A DNA stretch of 64,000 nt from Caldibacillus debilis DSM 16016 (GCF_000383875.1 NZ_KB912891.1:1-64000); one strand, 5' to 3'; counted from the first letter of the stretch, positions 44,656 to 54,458 are shown. Numbers and translations are program-made. Notes: generated by a model from the sequence alone, not told the origin.

Positions 44656-46146
44656 ATGGGTGAAAACGGTTTAAAGCTGCTGGCGATTGGCGTTTATATG
44701 GTCGCCATGCTGATCATCGGCTGGTACGGCTACCGGAGGACGAAGGATTTGAGCGACTATATGCTCGGCGGACGTTCGTTGGGACCGGCCGTATCCGCAT
44801 TGAGCGCGGGGGCGGCCGACATGAGCGGCTGGCTGATGATGGGTTTCCCGGGGGCGGTATACGGCGCGGGCCTGTCCCAGGTTTGGATCGCCATCGGCTT
44901 GACGGTCGGCGCCTATTTGAACTGGCTGTTGGTGGCGCCCAGGCTCCGGGTTTATACGGAAGTGGCCAACAACTCGATTACGATCCCGTCCTTTTTCGAA
45001 AACCGCTTCAAAGATTCCACCTTGCTGCTTAGAATCGTGTCTTCATTGGTTATTTTAGTGTTTTTTACCTTTTACGTTTCTTCCGGGATTGTGGCCGGCG
45101 CTGTGTTTTTCGACAATACCTTCGATCTGAGCTACCATGCGGGCCTCATCATCCTCACTTCCGTCGTTTTTCTCTATACGCTGGCGGGGGGATTTTTGGC
45201 CGTGAGCTGGACGGATTTCGTCCAGGGACTGATCATGCTGTCCGCGCTGCTTTTGATCCCCTTGATCGCCTTTTTCCATACGGGAGGCGTCCAGGAGACC
45301 TTCGCCACCATTGAAAAAATCGATCCGGCACTGCTGAGCCTGTTCGGCGGAACGACGGCCGTCGGGATTGTTTCGTCATTGGCCTGGGGATTGGGCTATG
45401 TCGGCCAGCCGCATATTATCGTCCGCTTTATGGCGATCCAATCGGCGAAGGAAGTGAAAATCGCCCGGAGGATCGGGATCGGCTGGATGATTTTATGCCT
45501 CCTGGGCGCGACCTTTACCGCCCTGGCGGGAATCGCCTTTTATGAAAAAACCGGCTATGAGCTGTCAAACCCTGAAGCGGTTTTTATTGATCTTGGCCAA
45601 ATTTTGTTCCACCCGTTCATCGCCGGTTTGGTCTTATCCGCCGTCCTGGCGGCGATCATGAGCACGATCTCGTCCCAGCTGATCGTCACCTCCAGCGCGT
45701 TGACGGAGGATTTGTTTCGGCTTGTCAAACGCAATGTGACGGACAAGGAACTGGTCTTCCTCGGCCGTTTGTCCGTATTGATTGTCACGGTGGTCGCCGC
45801 GGCGATGGCATGGGTGCAAAGCGACACGATCTTGGCCCTTGTGGCCCATGCCTGGGCGGGATTCGGCGCCTCCTTCGGCCCGGTTGTCTTCCTCGGGCTG
45901 TTCTGGAAAAAGATGACCAACTGGGGGGCGATCGCCGGGATGGCCGCCGGGGCAATTACCGTCCTCGTTTGGCCGAACATTGATTTTCAATCATGGCTGG
46001 ATGATTTGTATGAAATGGTCCCCGGGTTTTTGCTGAATTTGGTCTTTATTTATATCGTCTCTTTATTGACATATAAGCCGAATGAACAAATTGAAAGCGA
46101 GTTTAAGGAAAGCCTCCGCCGCCTTCATGAATCGAAAGGGAATTGA
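44656..46146 (+). CDS. putP: Sodium/proline symporter PutP
   Basis: The 496-residue protein has about thirteen membrane segments and the sodium:solute symporter family signature. Segments such as DLSDYMLGGRSLGPAVSALSAGAADMSGWLMMG near residue 30-65, with the substrate and sodium contacts of PutP, and GLGYVGQPHIIVRFMAI near 255, identify it as a proline (PutP/OpuE-type) carrier. AAGGGGGAG precedes the ATG. It is monocistronic, with its own terminator. PutP versus the osmotic OpuE type cannot be separated by eye; no putBC catabolic genes lie nearby. Confidence 0.92.
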   Translation: MGENGLKLLAIGVYMVAMLIIGWYGYRRTKDLSDYMLGGRSLGPAVSALSAGAADMSGWLMMGFPGAVYGAGLSQVWIAIGLTVGAYLNWLLVAPRLRVYTEVANNSITIPSFFENRFKDSTLLLRIVSSLVILVFFTFYVSSGIVAGAVFFDNTFDLSYHAGLIILTSVVFLYTLAGGFLAVSWTDFVQGLIMLSALLLIPLIAFFHTGGVQETFATIEKIDPALLSLFGGTTAVGIVSSLAWGLGYVGQPHIIVRFMAIQSAKEVKIARRIGIGWMILCLLGATFTALAGIAFYEKTGYELSNPEAVFIDLGQILFHPFIAGLVLSAVLAAIMSTISSQLIVTSSALTEDLFRLVKRNVTDKELVFLGRLSVLIVTVVAAAMAWVQSDTILALVAHAWAGFGASFGPVVFLGLFWKKMTNWGAIAGMAAGAITVLVWPNIDFQSWLDDLYEMVPGFLLNLVFIYIVSLLTYKPNEQIESEFKESLRRLHESKGN

Positions 46147-46181
46147 GCCCGGGGAAACGAACCGATAGAGGGAGCATCATG

Positions 46182-46247
46182 AAAAAATGCTGCCTGAAAG
46201 GACGCCGTTCGCATATCGGTGAAATCCTTCCGGGCAGCATTTTTTCT
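46182..46247 (+). terminator. Intrinsic terminator after putP
   Basis: AAAAAATGCTGCC pairs with GGCAGCATTTTTT, with an inner AAGGA/TCCTT stem. Confidence 0.85.
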
Positions 46248-46554
46248 GAGGGAAAACGGGACCGCGATTTTTTAAAGGAAAACATCCGGGCGCTTTCGTT
46301 TTCCCGCAAGCCTTTCACGGCTCAACGGGCGGAGGAAAACAGCCCGGGGCGGTCCGTTGCCAAGGAAAAAGCGTGTTCTCGCGGATCGCCGCGGAGTTGG
46401 TCCAACGGTCATGGGATAAAGCATGGGCGGGGAAACCGGGACGGAAGTCCGGCGCCGGAACGCTTCCCCGCATGGATCGATGATCAGCGGACATCGGATC
46501 GGCATCGGACCGCCGGCGGACCGCCGTCCTGGCTTCGTCTCCGAATTTCCCCGT

Positions 46555-46647
46555 CCATCCATGTTTATTGATCGGTAGGAAAGTGGGATTCGCGGAACGA
46601 CGTGGTCGTTCCAAAATTCCATCCATGTTTATTGATCGGTATGAAAG
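46555..46647. repeat. 29-bp direct repeat at the nitroreductase 3' end
   Basis: A 29-base sequence containing ATGTTTATTGATCGGTA occurs at 46555 and again at 46619 with one mismatch. The second copy contains the last codons and stop of the nitroreductase gene, so the first is a duplicate of that gene end 64 bases further down on its strand. Confidence 0.8.
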
Positions 46648-47225
46648 GGTTGTCCGAAGGAACCTTCAAAAACCGACTCTTTCAACGGCCGGCGTCCTTT
46701 CGGAAACTCCCTTTCCTGCAAGTGTTCCGGGAGGTCTTCCTTCCTTCCCTGATATCCGATGGCAACCAATGCCTGGATGGCATATTCTTCGGGGATGTTC
46801 AACACTTCCCGCGCCTTTGCAAAATCGAAACCGGTCATCGGATGGGTGATCAACCCGTGTTTCATCGCCTGGATGGACAGATATCCCCAGGCCGCACCCG
46901 TATCGAAGGCGTGGGATACGATGTTTTTCCCATCTTCTTTCGTCTTGGATAATATGAGCACGAGAACCGGGGCTTTTTTGCACCAAAGCAAATTGAAGTC
47001 GCTGATGAAGGTATGAAATTTTTCCCGGTCTTCCTTCGTCCTGGCGATGATGAAGCGCCACGGCTGGCTGTTGTAAGCCGAGGGAGCCCAGCGGGCGGCT
47101 TCAAATAGGCTGAAGAGCAAATCTTCCGGGACTTCCTTTTCTTGAAAGGCCCGGGGCGACCATCTTTTGATAAATACTTCATCCACTTCGAATTCCGGGA
47201 CACGATGTTCCAAAATGTTTGCCAT
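46629..47225 (-). CDS. Nitroreductase family protein
   Basis: A 198-residue FMN-dependent nitroreductase-fold protein. The N-terminal FIKRWSPRAFQEKEVPEDLL supplies phosphate contacts to FMN, EAARWAPSAYNSQPWRFI near residue 43-60 is the family signature, and the C-terminal VAIGYQGRKEDLP closes the flavin site. It probably reduces quinones, nitroaromatics or similar substrates with NAD(P)H. AAGGAGG precedes the ATG on the minus strand. Confidence 0.92.
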   Translation of the reverse strand: MANILEHRVPEFEVDEVFIKRWSPRAFQEKEVPEDLLFSLFEAARWAPSAYNSQPWRFIIARTKEDREKFHTFISDFNLLWCKKAPVLVLILSKTKEDGKNIVSHAFDTGAAWGYLSIQAMKHGLITHPMTGFDFAKAREVLNIPEEYAIQALVAIGYQGRKEDLPEHLQEREFPKGRRPLKESVFEGSFGQPFHTDQ

Positions 47226-47587
47226 GATGCCAACCTCCTTGTAAAATGGCTGTCGTAATTATGATTTTAAATTTTAAATAGGAAAATGACAAAAAAATTG
47301 CATTTTAATGAAGAAATTTGTCCGATTCATTCGTACTGTATGGGGAAGGCGTAACCGGATCAGCCGGTTTTCGACAGGAATTGTCCGGATTCGCTTGTTT
47401 CCGTGACGGTCGGGGTTTTCGTCGCTTCGTCCCGATTGATGGAAAAAAAGCGGCAAGTTTTGCGGAAAAAGGGAGAAAACCGTTCCTCCTGGAAGATCCG
47501 TCCCAAACGGCGGACAGGAATTCCTCTTCATAAAATTTTCCCGTTTCCGCATGTTTGTGAACCACTAGGATAGAAAGGAAGAAAAGT
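47226..47587. other. Divergent region between nitroreductase and ydbS
   Basis: The first 100 bases are AT-rich and probably contain the nitroreductase promoter. The ydbS promoter should be near 47500-47570. No gene seen. Confidence 0.45.
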
Positions 47588-48295
47588 ATGGAAGCACAGC
47601 TCCCGGAACCTGGAAGACAGATTTCCAAAGATGCCGTAAAAGTTTGGATGATTTCTTCTTTTATCGGGAATTGCGTCGGGCTTCTCCTGCTCGGCGGCCT
47701 CATTTGGGCGGCCGGGCGTTACGGCTGGTATCCGTGGATCGGGCTTGTTTTCAAAATGATCTTCGTATTTTTGGTTCTTTATTTGCCTTACGACGTCTGG
47801 ATCGAACCGATTTACCGGCAAAAGACGTGGCGCTATGAGATCCATGATCAATTCATTCAATTGAAATATGGCGTGCTGGAAAAAAACCATTTCCTGATCC
47901 CGATGACGAAAATCCAATATGTGAACTTAAGACAGGGGCTGCTATTGCGGAAATACGGGCTGGCTGACATCACCGTCAAGACGATGGCCTCCGAACATGA
48001 AATCCCCGGGCTTCCCTTGGAGGAGGCCAAACAGCTGCGGATGCAGATCGCAAAACTTGCCGCCATCGCCGAGGAGGAAGAGGCGCTGGGAATTGACGGA
48101 AAAAGGCCGGTGGATGAAATCGCCGCGGCGGAAAACGGCGAAGGGGAGGCCGTCCCCGCCGCTTTCCAAAAGCCGGCGGAAGAAACGGCCGCACCGGAAA
48201 GGAAGGACAAGGAAAGGACGGAAGGGGACACGGATGCGGCGGATTCTGCCCTTCCTTCCGGAGGAGGGGATGCTGAAGATGTCCGTCATGGATGA
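47588..48295 (+). CDS. ydbS: YdbS-like bacterial PH domain membrane protein
   Basis: A 235-residue protein with two membrane segments (about 19-45 and 52-70), then a bPH2/DUF304 domain (YEIHDQFIQLKYGVLEKNHFLIPMTKIQYVNLRQG near 82-117), and a long acidic, low-complexity C-terminal tail not found in B. subtilis YdbS (159 residues). YdbS and YdbT form a pair of membrane proteins linked to envelope stress and resistance to bacteriocins in Bacillus. It overlaps ydbT by 26 bases. Confidence 0.85.
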   Translation: MEAQLPEPGRQISKDAVKVWMISSFIGNCVGLLLLGGLIWAAGRYGWYPWIGLVFKMIFVFLVLYLPYDVWIEPIYRQKTWRYEIHDQFIQLKYGVLEKNHFLIPMTKIQYVNLRQGLLLRKYGLADITVKTMASEHEIPGLPLEEAKQLRMQIAKLAAIAEEEEALGIDGKRPVDEIAAAENGEGEAVPAAFQKPAEETAAPERKDKERTEGDTDAADSALPSGGGDAEDVRHG

Positions 48296-49769
48296 GCGCA
48301 TCGCAGGGGCTCCCGGCTGGAAACGGCTTTCCCCCGCCTGGCTGTTTTTTTCCTTGGCAAATTTGGTGAAGGAATGGCTCATCCCCATCATCCTGTTCGT
48401 GATTAACAACTCGGACGGGTGGTGGATCAAAGCCATCAAGATTCTTTGTGTCCCCTTTTTCCTTATCCAGCTTATAGGCATTTTCCTGCAATGGAAAAAT
48501 TACAAATACCGGGTCACGGAAAAGGAGATCCGCATCATCAAGGGGAGTTTCGTCAAAGAGGAGAAGATCATTCCGGTCAAAAGGATCCAAAGCGTGGAGA
48601 AGGAAACCTCCTTCATCCACCGCTGGTTTTCGTTGACGTCGCTGAAAATTCACTTGGCAACCGGCGAAGAGGAGGTCTTCTCCCTGGAAGCGATCAAGGA
48701 AAAGGAAGCGGACGAAATCCTGAACCGGATCCGGGGAGACGGAAAAGGCACGGCGGATCCGGCGGCGGAAGCGGGCGGGAAGGGAATGCAGGGCGTTCCC
48801 GGTGCGAAAACGATTTTTGCCATGGCGCCGAAGGACATTTTCATCGCTTCCTTTACATCCTTCAGTTTTTTGGCTTTCGGCCCTTTCCTTGTTTCCCTGT
48901 ATTTGAACATCGATGAATATTTTCATTTGAGCGATCTGTTGGGCGATCTGCCGGTCCGGGTATGGGAATCGCTTGCCCGGTCCGTTCCGTTGCTCTTGCT
49001 GGGGGGCGCGGCCCTGATTGTGGTTTCCCTTCTTTTCGGCATCATCGTCACCTTTCTGCGCTACGGGAATTACCGGGTGGAATCGGACGGTAAGCGGATC
49101 GTCATCAAGAAAGGCCTTTTTAACGTGAGCGAACTGGCCGTTCCCGTTGAAAAAATCCGGGCGATAAAATGGAAGAAATATTTCCTGCGCAGTTTTTTGG
49201 GCATCACCGAAGTGAAGCTGGTGGCCATGGCGGGAAACGGGGAGGATTCGGAGACGAAATCCGCCGTCCTTTTCCCCTTTTTGCAGGAAAACCGGGCAAA
49301 GGAGCTTGTCCGGGAAATGTTCGGGATTCGGCTTTCGGAACCGATGGAAAAGCTGCCGGCGCGGGCCCTTGCCGTAAAGCTGCTGCGCCCGAACTATTTG
49401 TGGATCATTGCCGCCGTCGTGAATTTTTACCAATGGCCCGAATATTGGTACGCATCCGTCATTTTGCTGGTTTATATTCTCGTTCACCGGATTTTGTCCT
49501 TTTTCCGCTGCAGGTACAGATTGGAGGAAAACCACATCCAGCAGCAAGGCGGGGTGTGGACGGCGGAACTGATCTATCTGCCGGAACATCATATGGATGA
49601 AATGGTTTTAAAGACATCCTGGCTGCAGCGGCGATTCGGCCTCGCCACCGTGGAAATCCATATTCGCGCCAATCCTTCCGAAACGCTTTTGATCGAGGAC
49701 CTTCCGTGGGAAAAGGGAGCGGAGATTTTCCGCTGGTTCATGGAAAAAAGAAAAAGGCCGGCGGCTTGA
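48270..49769 (+). CDS. ydbT: YdbT-like protein with multiple bacterial PH domains
   Basis: The 499-residue partner of YdbS, with three repeated modules, each a pair of hydrophobic segments followed by a bPH2 (DUF304) domain: WKNYKYRVTEKEIRIIKGSF near 70, YGNYRVESDGKRIVIKKGLF near 270, and CRYRLEENHIQQQGGVW near 415. I start at ATG 48270, just after CGGAGGAGGGG inside the ydbS end; the frame runs upstream without support. Repeated modules point to internal duplication. Specific molecular function is unknown. Confidence 0.85.
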   Translation: MLKMSVMDERIAGAPGWKRLSPAWLFFSLANLVKEWLIPIILFVINNSDGWWIKAIKILCVPFFLIQLIGIFLQWKNYKYRVTEKEIRIIKGSFVKEEKIIPVKRIQSVEKETSFIHRWFSLTSLKIHLATGEEEVFSLEAIKEKEADEILNRIRGDGKGTADPAAEAGGKGMQGVPGAKTIFAMAPKDIFIASFTSFSFLAFGPFLVSLYLNIDEYFHLSDLLGDLPVRVWESLARSVPLLLLGGAALIVVSLLFGIIVTFLRYGNYRVESDGKRIVIKKGLFNVSELAVPVEKIRAIKWKKYFLRSFLGITEVKLVAMAGNGEDSETKSAVLFPFLQENRAKELVREMFGIRLSEPMEKLPARALAVKLLRPNYLWIIAAVVNFYQWPEYWYASVILLVYILVHRILSFFRCRYRLEENHIQQQGGVWTAELIYLPEHHMDEMVLKTSWLQRRFGLATVEIHIRANPSETLLIEDLPWEKGAEIFRWFMEKRKRPAA

Positions 49770-50193
49770 AAAGGTGAGCGGCTGAATCCTAATGCCGGTG
49801 GACCCACCCAATGCCGCGGGCCTTATCCGGGGGATTTGATGCCGTTTTACGGGAAATGGCGGAAGGGGACCGGAGGGGGCAGGGCTTTGCCTTTTCCGGA
49901 TACCGTCCGCCGGCCCGATCACCGGACGGGCTTGCGGATCGAAGATTCGCATGGATCGGATCGTTTTTGCGTTTTCTGCACTAGGGCGGCGACGGCGAGA
50001 AGCTGATTTTCGCCCGTTTCTTTTTTATGCCAATAAAAAAGGGCCCCGGTCAGCCGTCGGCTTGGCTTGCGAGGGCCTCCTTTTAAAATTCAATGGCGGG
50101 ACGTAAGTTTTGCGGTCTGAAGATCCGAATTTTTCCGGCAGGCGGAGGGGAGAATCCCCGTTGCGGCACCTTGGCCAACCCCCAAATTTCTTC
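49770..50193. other. Convergent spacer with minus-strand terminator
   Basis: About 420 GC-rich bases. A minus-strand hairpin at about 50035-50083, ending in GGGCCC and TTTTTT, probably terminates the GT8 gene. No gene seen. Confidence 0.5.
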
Positions 50194-51003
50194 TCAGAGC
50201 AGCCTTTCATATTCTTTGTAAAATTTCCCCAGTTCCCCTTTATACTTTTCCTGCCACGGCTTTTCCTTTCCGCAAAAATGGATGAACACGGTGTTTTTTT
50301 TCATCCAGTCCAGGTCGTATTTGAATTTCGGCAACAGTTTTCCCAGTTCGTAATATCTCGCGTCGTAATTGTAACGGTACGCGTCCACCGGCTTGATTTT
50401 GTCCCAGAAAAGGGCGTTCAGCACGTCCTGGTCCGGCAGGAACAAGAGGAGTTTGTTTTCCTCAATGAACCGGTAGATTTTTTGCATGTCCACGTTTTTC
50501 CGGATTTCCTGCAAATTCATCAGCAGCACGCCCGTGTTGAAATAGCCCTTCGCGTTCGGCGTCCCGAGCCGCAGCTTGTTGAAGGGCCTGGCCACTTTCG
50601 TCGTATGTTCGTGCTCGGCGGCGATGAAAAGGCAGCCGTCGAAATCCATTTCGTACAGTTCCTTGATCGGATTGATGACGACGATGTCGGGATCCAAATA
50701 GAGGATGCGGTCGATCTCCTCCGGCAAATAAAGGTGGGCGGCCAGCCGGTAATACATTTCCACGGTGTAATGGCGGAAGACCGGGGCGTCTTCGAATTGT
50801 TTCGGATCGACGGCGATCGGGTGCAGCCGCTGCCCTTTTCCTTCCACGAAATCCAGCAAATCTTTGATTTCTTCATCTTTAATATTGGAATACAGCAAAT
50901 AAATCGCGAATCGTTCCTGGCGGTTGTTTAAAAACAGGGAGTTGAGCATGACTTTCAAGGGGGGGATGTAGTTGGAATTTACGGTCACTAATATGTTCAA
51001 CAT
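50194..51003 (-). CDS. Family 8 glycosyltransferase
   Basis: A 269-residue GT-A enzyme of the GT8 (LgtC/GspA-like) family, likely transferring galactose or glucose from a UDP-sugar. The metal-binding DxD is DPD in RILYLDPDIVVINPI near residue 100, with AKGYFNTGVLLMNLQEI near 149 and the C-terminal HFCGKEKPW motif near 243. ATG 51003 has AAGGGTG upstream. It is transcribed against the flagellar genes. Being next to flaG-fliD it might glycosylate a flagellar or surface component, but GT8 enzymes have varied roles. Confidence 0.88.
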   Translation of the reverse strand: MLNILVTVNSNYIPPLKVMLNSLFLNNRQERFAIYLLYSNIKDEEIKDLLDFVEGKGQRLHPIAVDPKQFEDAPVFRHYTVEMYYRLAAHLYLPEEIDRILYLDPDIVVINPIKELYEMDFDGCLFIAAEHEHTTKVARPFNKLRLGTPNAKGYFNTGVLLMNLQEIRKNVDMQKIYRFIEENKLLLFLPDQDVLNALFWDKIKPVDAYRYNYDARYYELGKLLPKFKYDLDWMKKNTVFIHFCGKEKPWQEKYKGELGKFYKEYERLL

Positions 51004-51446
51004 TGGAAACACCCTTAAATTTCCGGATATGAATCTGTCATTTTAATATTAATGATTAATTTTTTTTCCTGCAAGAGCGGGAAAAAAGGGGGGTTTTCAG
51101 CCGCAGGCCTCCGCTGGTTCCCCTGACCGTTTGTCACCTGTTTTCCGCGAATCTTTTACTCCCGCAAAAGGGGGCGGACTCCTTTCGGGCTGCATGGCCG
51201 GCGGGCCGTCCCCCGGATCCCTTATGACGGGCCCTTCGGCATCAGGAGACCACCCCCGGCGGCCTTGGCTCCCGGCAAAAATTTTTCCCGCAACGAGATC
51301 CCTGTTCATGCCGCCCTTCTCCCGGCCCGGGGACGAGGGCGCCGGGCCGCCGCCGCCCCGGGAAGCCGCGGGCAGAACCGCCCGGCAAATCTTGTCCGTA
51401 ACATGTTACTCCGTCAAAAAGGATTAAATTCCGTTCCTTTCTTCCT
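51004..51446. other. Divergent region between GT8 and flaG
   Basis: AT-rich at 51030-51065 (probable GT8 promoter), then about 350 GC-rich bases with open frames lacking ribosome sites. No gene supported. Confidence 0.5.
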
Positions 51447-51472
51447 TAAATCCTTTACGCCCTTGCCGATAT
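51447..51472 (+). promoter_or_regulatory. SigD promoter of the flaG-fliDST operon
   Basis: TAAA, 14 bases, then a perfect GCCGATAT, about 40 bases before flaG. It places the filament cap and chaperone genes in the SigD regulon together with flgM and hag. Confidence 0.85.
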
Positions 51473-51510
51473 TAATAATAAAATCAGTCTCTTTTCAGGG
51501 GGAAGTCCAA

Positions 51511-51867
51511 ATGATTAACCGGGTGAGTTCGTCCTATTCGCTGGCTGCCCATAATCGCCCGCATCATTTTCAAAACGGGGTTGAAATAAAAGTCACCGGC
51601 ACTCGGGAACGGAATGAGGAAAACTTGACGGGCGATGTTTTGCCGAAAACGGAGCCGGCCGAATTGGTGGACAATCTGAACCGATTCCTGCGGCCGACCT
51701 ACGTCTCCATCCAATTCGAATTGCATGAGAAACTGAACGAATATTATGTGAAGATCGTGGATTCGGAAACGGGAGAAGTCATTAAAGAAATCCCTCCGAA
51801 AAAGCTGCTGGACATTTACGCTGCGCTTGTCGAACAGCTCGGTTTGATCATCGATGAAAAAATTTGA
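51511..51867 (+). CDS. flaG: FlaG family flagellar protein
   Basis: A 118-residue protein of the FlaG/YvyC family, conserved before fliD; it influences filament length in some bacteria. The variable N-terminus is followed by the FlaG core VSIQFELHEKLNEYYVKIVDSETGEVIKEIPPKKLLD-type pattern (residues about 68-104). ATG 51511 follows AGGGGGAAG. fliD starts a few bases after its stop. Confidence 0.9.
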   Translation: MINRVSSSYSLAAHNRPHHFQNGVEIKVTGTRERNEENLTGDVLPKTEPAELVDNLNRFLRPTYVSIQFELHEKLNEYYVKIVDSETGEVIKEIPPKKLLDIYAALVEQLGLIIDEKI

Positions 51868-51882
51868 TGCGGGGTGATGAAC

Positions 51883-53964
51883 GTGAACATGCGCATCAGC
51901 GGCCTTGTCAGCGGAATCGACGTCGACCAGATGGTCAAGGATCTGATGAAAGCCGAACGGATTCCGTTGAATAAACTCTATCAGCAAAAGCAATACCTGG
52001 AATGGCAGCGGGACGCTTACAGGGAAGTCAATTCCCTTCTCTTGTCGTTGAGGGATGCGGCCCTCAACCTGCGTTTGTCGCAGACGTTCAAGGGGAGGAA
52101 GGTCACTTCATCCAACGAAAACCTGGTCACCGCCACCGCCGCCGCAGGGGCGTCGAGCATTTCCTATACGATTCAAAAGGTCAGCCAATTGGCGTCGGCC
52201 GCCTACAAAATCAGCGCCGGTTCCCTTTCCAAATCCGCTTCGCAAAAGATTGATCCGGCCAAAAGCCTTTACGCCCAAATGGATTTGCTGGCCAATGGCG
52301 ACAAAATCGATTGGAAGATGGGCGGATATGTGAAAGAAACCATTTCCTTGGCGTCGCCGGCAAATACGGTCGAACTTTCCCATTTGGCCGGAAATGTCAA
52401 ATGGGATGCGGAATCGATCGAAAATATGGAAATCATTGTAAACGGGAAAACGTACCGAGTGGTGACCGACCCGGGGCAATTGAACGATCAGACGGTGTAT
52501 CTTGATTTGAGCGGGGAAAAGGCGAAGCTGCAATTTAACACCGCGATCCAAGGTTCCGTCCAAGCCGGCTACTTTGTCAACGAGCTGAAGAAGGAGTTTA
52601 CCGTCCCCCAAGGGGGAGGTTCCGTCTTTAGCCTGTCCCCCTATACGGAACTGACGGGAAACGTCATAACGGTGCGCGACAAGGACGGCAACGAAAAGAC
52701 CTTCACCGTTGTCACGGGCAAAGACGCCCCGGATGCGGGCGAAGTATTGTTCGATTCCGCAACCGGAAGATTGACCTTTTCCGAGTCTTTGGCGGAAGGT
52801 TCCGTCTTTTCCGTCGGCTATCAAACCCGCTATTTTTCCTTCGGTATCCAGACTTACAACGAGCAGGGGGAAGCGGTAAAGGACATCATCACCGTTGACG
52901 CCTCCGCCAGTTTGAACGTGATCATCAGCGAAATCAACAAATCCAGCGCGGGCGTCGTCGCCGTTTATGATTCCTTCACGGATCAAATCACGTTGACGAG
53001 GGCCAAAACGGGGAACTTTAACAACAATCCGGCCGAATACGGCGGCCAGGAAATCGTCACCATCGGCGCATTTTTGAACGATGTCTTGCAATTCGGCGGG
53101 GTTCTCGAATACGGCGGGGAAAACGCCAAGTTTATGATCAACGGGCTGGAAACGGAAAGATTCGCCAACAGTTTCACCATCGACGGGGTCACCTTCACGC
53201 TGAAAGGGACCTTCGATGCCGCCCAGACCGGATCGCCGGTTACGATCAGCGTGACGACCGATGTGGACGCCGTTTATGAAAATATTAAAGCCTTCGTGGA
53301 CAAGTACAATGAAATCATCACCAAGATCAACGCAAAACTGCTGGAAAAGCGTTACCGGGATTTCCCGCCCCTGACCGATGAGCAAAAGAAGGAAATGAAG
53401 GAGCAGGAGATTCAACTTTGGGAGGAAAAGGCGAAGAGCGGCTTATTGCGCAGCGATCCCATTCTGTCGGGCGCTTTGAACAGCTTCCGCCTCGCGCTGT
53501 ACGGGAAGGTGGAAAATGCCTCCGTCCCCGAAGAATACAAGTTTTTGTTTAACATCGGCATTACGACGTCGACGGATTATTCGGAACGGGGAATCTTGGT
53601 GATCGACGAGAAGAAATTGAAGGAGGCGATTGAGAAAAATCCCGATGCGGTTTACAATCTATTTGCCGCGACGGGACAAACCGATTCGGAAAAGGGAATC
53701 GCCCAGCGGTTGACCGATTCCGTCGACAGGGCGATGAACGCGATTTACGAAAAGGCCGGCAAGGCTTATTGGACGGAAGACCAGTATACGATCGGAAGGA
53801 TTTTGGATGATTTGAACGACCGGATCGACCGCTTCGAAGACCGGTTGATGAAAATCGAAGCCCGTTATTACCGGCAATTTACGGCGATGGAACAGGCGAT
53901 TTTGCGGTCCAACCAACAGTCCATGTATTTGATGCAGATGTTCGGCGGGTATTCCGCACAATGA
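51883..53964 (+). CDS. fliD: Flagellar filament cap protein FliD
   Basis: FliD caps the filament and folds exported flagellin at the tip. The 693-residue protein is considerably longer than B. subtilis FliD (about 498). The N-terminal MRISGLVSGIDVDQMVKDLMKAER and C-terminal FliD_C region (NEIITKINAKLLEKRY, GILVIDEKKLKEAIEKNPDAVYNLF) are canonical; the extra length is in the central surface-exposed domains. I start at GTG 51883, six bases after GGGGTG; ATG 51877 or 51889 are alternatives. The large exposed region may reflect variable filament tips or a modified filament. Confidence 0.93.
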   Translation: MNMRISGLVSGIDVDQMVKDLMKAERIPLNKLYQQKQYLEWQRDAYREVNSLLLSLRDAALNLRLSQTFKGRKVTSSNENLVTATAAAGASSISYTIQKVSQLASAAYKISAGSLSKSASQKIDPAKSLYAQMDLLANGDKIDWKMGGYVKETISLASPANTVELSHLAGNVKWDAESIENMEIIVNGKTYRVVTDPGQLNDQTVYLDLSGEKAKLQFNTAIQGSVQAGYFVNELKKEFTVPQGGGSVFSLSPYTELTGNVITVRDKDGNEKTFTVVTGKDAPDAGEVLFDSATGRLTFSESLAEGSVFSVGYQTRYFSFGIQTYNEQGEAVKDIITVDASASLNVIISEINKSSAGVVAVYDSFTDQITLTRAKTGNFNNNPAEYGGQEIVTIGAFLNDVLQFGGVLEYGGENAKFMINGLETERFANSFTIDGVTFTLKGTFDAAQTGSPVTISVTTDVDAVYENIKAFVDKYNEIITKINAKLLEKRYRDFPPLTDEQKKEMKEQEIQLWEEKAKSGLLRSDPILSGALNSFRLALYGKVENASVPEEYKFLFNIGITTSTDYSERGILVIDEKKLKEAIEKNPDAVYNLFAATGQTDSEKGIAQRLTDSVDRAMNAIYEKAGKAYWTEDQYTIGRILDDLNDRIDRFEDRLMKIEARYYRQFTAMEQAILRSNQQSMYLMQMFGGYSAQ

Positions 53965-54056
53965 AGGTGAGCCGGGTTTTCCCGTTCGGGCAAGCCGGGC
54001 AAATGTGGCGGCCGGACCGGAGACCGCAAATTAATTGATGTTGGAGGAGAATGGCA

Positions 54057-54458
54057 TTGTCAATCCAAAATCCGTATCAGGCGTATCAGGATAACGCGGT
54101 GACGACGGCTTCACCTGGCGAATTGACGTTGATGTTGTACAACGGTTGTTTGAAATTTATCGCCGCCGCCAAAGAGGCGATGAAAAAGAAGGATTATGCC
54201 GGGAAAAACACCAACCTGCAAAAGGCCCAGAACATCATCCGTGAGCTGATGGTCACTCTAAAACCGGAATATGAGGTTTCCAAAAACATGATGGCCATGT
54301 ACGACTATATTTACCGCCGGCTCCTGGAGGCCAACTTGAAAAACGATTTGGCCATCCTCGAGGAATGTGAGGGTTTCGTCACAGAATTCCGCGACGTCTG
54401 GAAGCAGGTCATCCAAATTAACCGGAAACAACAATATAAAGAAGGCGGACAAATCTGA
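54057..54458 (+). CDS. fliS: Flagellin-specific export chaperone FliS
   Basis: FliS binds the flagellin C-terminus and prevents cytoplasmic polymerisation. The 133-residue protein shows the family core NPYQAYQDNAV, PGELTLMLYNGCLKFI and YDYIYRRLLEANLKND. I start at TTG 54057, seven bases after GGAGGAG; the ATG two codons earlier is too close to the ribosome site. fliT begins directly after its stop codon. Confidence 0.95.
   Translation: MSIQNPYQAYQDNAVTTASPGELTLMLYNGCLKFIAAAKEAMKKKDYAGKNTNLQKAQNIIRELMVTLKPEYEVSKNMMAMYDYIYRRLLEANLKNDLAILEECEGFVTEFRDVWKQVIQINRKQQYKEGGQI

Noticed and set aside
47976-49592. A 538-codon minus-strand frame opposite ydbS and ydbT
   Set aside because: Low-complexity Pro/Arg/His translation mirroring the real genes; no start site.
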